DNA from: Chelatococcus albus
GTDB taxonomy: Bacteria > Pseudomonadota > Alphaproteobacteria > Rhizobiales > Beijerinckiaceae
Direction: 5' to 3'
Assembly: GCF_030067675.1 (NCBI RefSeq)
Contig: NZ_JASJEV010000015.1
Coordinates: 1-64,000, forward strand
Length of the DNA: 64,000 nt
Positions 61,940-64,000 of the stretch are shown one piece after another. The notes below the pieces were generated by a model that made no database searches, was not told the DNA's origin, and worked only from the letters and a program-made list of their open reading frames with translations. Position 1 is the first letter of the stretch. Every line of letters begins with the position of its first letter. The translations under genes and the position numbers were made by a program.

Positions 61940-64000
61940 TCAGCCGAGCACGTCGCGTATGGCTTCGCCGAGCACGTCGAGCAGGATGTCGGCGTGCTCG
62001 CGCCGGAAGGTCATGGGCGGGCGCAGCTTCACGACGTTGTCGAAGGGCCCGTCCGTGCCCATGAGCACGCCGAGCTCGCGCGCCCGGTTGACGACGGCCG
62101 CGGCCTCCGCGCCGGCGTGCTCCTTCGTCGCCCGGTCGCGCACGAGCTCGATGCCGAAGAAGAGGCCGCGCCCGCGCACGTCGCCGACGGCTGGATGACG
62201 CTCCATCAGGCGGCGCATGCCGGTGAGAAGATAGCCGCCCTGCTCGGCCGCGTTCGGCAGGAGCCTCTCCTCCTCCAGCACGTCGAGCACCGCCAGGCCC
62301 GCCGCGCAGGACACCGGATTGCCGCCGAAGGTGTTGAAATATTCCATGCCGTTGGCGAAGCGCTCGGCGATCTCGCGGCGCACGGCGACGACGGCGAGGG
62401 GATGGCCGTTGCCGATGGGCTTGCCCATGGTGACGATATCGGGCACCACGCCGTGCTCCTCGAAGGCCCACATGGCGTTGCCGACGCGGCCGAAGCCCAC
62501 CTGCACCTCGTCGGCGATGCACAACCCGCCGGCGGCCCGCACGGCCGCATAGACCGCCCTGAGATATCCGGGCGGCAAGAAGATCTGGCCGGCGACGCTC
62601 GGAATGGTCTCGGCGATGAAGGCGCCCGGCGCGCGGCCATCGGCCGCCATGCGGCCGATGCGGCGCACGGCCTCGTCGGCATAGCGCTCGCCGATCTCGG
62701 CCGCCGGCCAGCCCGAGGGCGCACGGTAGGGGTCGGGCACGGGCAGCTCGTGCGTGTGCTCGGGCCGCCCCGCGCCGCCCTTGCGCTTGTACTTGTAGGG
62801 GCTGATGTCGACGAGGCCCTGGGTGTTGCCGTGATAGGCCCAGTCGAGCACCAGCACGTCACGCCGGGCCGTGCAGGTGCGCGCCATGCGCAGGGCGAGC
62901 TCGTTCGCCTCGCTGCCCGTGCACAGGACAAAGAAGGTGTCGAGCTCGGGCGGCAGCGTCGTCGCCAGACGCTCCGTGTAGTCGACGATGGTGTCGTGAA
63001 GGTAGCGTGTGTTGGTGTTGAGGACCGGCACCTGCCGCGTGATCGCGTCCACCACGCGCGGATGGCAATGCCCGACATGGGCGACGTTGTTGTAGCAGTC
63101 GAGATAGGCGCGGCCGGTGTCGTCGATCAGCCAGACGTCCTCGCCGCGCACCATCTTCAGGGGCTCGCGGTAGGAGACGGAGAGGTTCGGCCCGAGCCGG
63201 GCCTTGCGCGCGGCGAGAAGGCTCGCCCTGTCCCGCCCCCCTCTCTCGAAGGTCTCCGGCGGCAGGCCGGCGAAGTCGTAGGGAGCGGGAAAGAGCTCGG
63301 CCCAGACCTCGCGGAAGGCCTCCTCGCCGACGCCAGGGATGATGCTCGCATCGTCATAGGGGCTCGCGACGAGCTGCAGATGCAGGTGCGGCACCCAGCC
63401 GCCGTTCTCGGCATAGTCGCCGAGGCGCGCGACGAAGGCACCCGCCGGCAGTTCCTCTCCCACGCGCCGCTCGCGCACCGAGGCATGGTCGAGATGGCCC
63501 CACAGCGTCTGGAAACGCAGGCCCGGCTCGGGCTCGTGCTCGAGGAGGAGGAGGCCTCCGTAGTCCTGCGGCGCGGGATTGACGGTGGCCGCCACCACCT
63601 TCGCCGCAAGAGGCGTGTAGAGCGGCGTGCCGGCCGGCGCGAAGACATCGAGGCCGAGATGGAGGTCGCGGCGCGCCCCGTCGATCAGCGCCGAGCGGAA
63701 GAATGGCGCCGTGTAGACCGTGCGCTTTTCCCCGTGCGGCCCGAGGCCGAGGTCGAAGCCGTGCGCTTTCTGCAATTCGGCATAGGCGCGGTCGGCGGCG
63801 GCATGGTCCCCGGCCGCGCTCGCCTTGGGGAGTGGCGCGTCGGGACTGCCGAGGTCGAGCACGCATTTGCGCTGGCGCGCCGGATGCGGCCTGAGCATCG
63901 GCGCAAGCGTCCGGCGGTTGGCGGCGAGCCACTCCCCGAGGCGCCGCACGCCGGGCGCGGCCTCGAGGCCGCAGGCCTTGCGCAGGATGGCGGTGGCGAT
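61940..64000 (-). CDS. M23-peptidase-like / class-III aminotransferase fusion protein (5' end outside window)
   Basis: At least 686 codons, open to the window edge, so the N-terminus is missing. An M23 (LytM-like) domain comes first, with the zinc-site pattern [13 protein letters not shown] and PHLHLQ. A complete class-III PLP aminotransferase follows (about 230 residues from the visible start to the end; [31 protein letters not shown] lysine in [12 protein letters not shown]). Relatives of this architecture are often annotated as phosphotransferase (APH/hydroxylysine-kinase-like) plus M23 plus aminotransferase. The part before the window edge is probably the kinase domain; the visible [12 protein letters not shown] is consistent with its end. 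Such enzymes may be phospho-lyases rather than transaminases. Confidence 0.85.
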   Translation of the reverse strand: MATAILRKACGLEAAPGVRRLGEWLAANRRTLAPMLRPHPARQRKCVLDLGSPDAPLPKASAAGDHAAADRAYAELQKAHGFDLGLGPHGEKRTVYTAPFFRSALIDGARRDLHLGLDVFAPAGTPLYTPLAAKVVAATVNPAPQDYGGLLLLEHEPEPGLRFQTLWGHLDHASVRERRVGEELPAGAFVARLGDYAENGGWVPHLHLQLVASPYDDASIIPGVGEEAFREVWAELFPAPYDFAGLPPETFERGGRDRASLLAARKARLGPNLSVSYREPLKMVRGEDVWLIDDTGRAYLDCYNNVAHVGHCHPRVVDAITRQVPVLNTNTRYLHDTIVDYTERLATTLPPELDTFFVLCTGSEANELALRMARTCTARRDVLVLDWAYHGNTQGLVDISPYKYKRKGGAGRPEHTHELPVPDPYRAPSGWPAAEIGERYADEAVRRIGRMAADGRAPGAFIAETIPSVAGQIFLPPGYLRAVYAAVRAAGGLCIADEVQVGFGRVGNAMWAFEEHGVVPDIVTMGKPIGNGHPLAVVAVRREIAERFANGMEYFNTFGGNPVSCAAGLAVLDVLEEERLLPNAAEQGGYLLTGMRRLMERHPAVGDVRGRGLFFGIELVRDRATKEHAGAEAAAVVNRARELGVLMGTDGPFDNVVKLRPPMTFRREHADILLDVLGEAIRDVLG

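Overview
The window is 64 kb of very GC-rich DNA (roughly two thirds G+C in the gene-dense parts) with tightly packed operons, many ATGA/TGATG start-stop overlaps and many ABC importers. Gene content and codon use point to an alphaproteobacterium of the Hyphomicrobiales (Rhizobiales) type. The species cannot be named from sequence alone. No tRNA, rRNA, CRISPR array or phage module was seen.

Layout. (1) 1-1924: a frameshifted IS256-family transposase abutting the 3' remnant of an AMP-forming adenylation-domain gene. (2) 2314-8181: an Lrp/AsnC regulator (bkdR) divergent from a complete branched-chain alpha-keto acid dehydrogenase operon (E1alpha, E1beta, E2, E3). (3) 8277-10870: an IS graveyard (IS701-, IS3- and IS481-type fragments around a beheaded LysR gene) ending in an AT-rich island. 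(4) 10921-15442: a FecR-domain protein, a CHASE2 adenylate cyclase and a DUF374 acyltransferase. (5) 15712-28089: two co-directed operons that look like a catabolic unit for an N-acylated D-amino acid or sugar conjugate: a TIM-barrel-like protein, an SDR, a D-serine dehydratase-like PLP enzyme, an RpiR regulator and D-aminoacylase, then a GntR/FadR regulator, a Cys/Met-family PLP enzyme and a complete carbohydrate-type ABC importer. (6) 28405-32011: an RpfF-like DSF synthase convergent with a membrane PAS-GGDEF-EAL protein, separated by an exact 158-bp tandem duplication. (7) 32349-51003: a surface-glycan and type I secretion locus. A long minus-strand operon runs RTX protein, GT2, methyltransferase, GT4, membrane coiled-coil protein, degenerate GT, GT4, pyruvyltransferase-like protein, Asp-box protein and galE. 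Upstream lie a PrtD-type ABC exporter and an HlyD adaptor, with a divergent MarR regulator and a further GT4. (8) 51028-60563: a LysR regulator divergent from a dipeptide-type ABC importer, an amidase and an M20 peptidase. (9) 60840-64000: an orphan amino-acid binding protein and the 3' part of a kinase/M23/class-III aminotransferase-type fusion.

How the parts may work together. Regions 6 and 7 read as one biofilm/surface module: a diffusible fatty-acid signal, a cyclic-di-GMP enzyme, glycan assembly, and a type I secreted RTX protein. A MarR-type regulator may bind a 13-bp palindrome found in front of both the RTX-glycan operon and the MarR/exporter divergon. Regions 2, 5, 8 and 9 are nutrient modules (branched-chain keto acids, D-amino-acid conjugates, peptides/amides, amino acids), three of them with a clear palindromic operator candidate next to the local regulator.

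The most noteworthy observations are: the paired palindromes of the RTX/T1SS locus; an RTX protein that is almost only beta-roll; a glycosyltransferase paralogue that has lost its DxD-equivalent residues; a HexR/RpiR-consensus operator before the D-amino-acid operon; a 23-bp perfect palindrome at the LysR gene; the RpfF homologue with both catalytic glutamates; the exact 158-bp tandem duplication; and an open 102-codon extension behind the FecR-protein stop codon.
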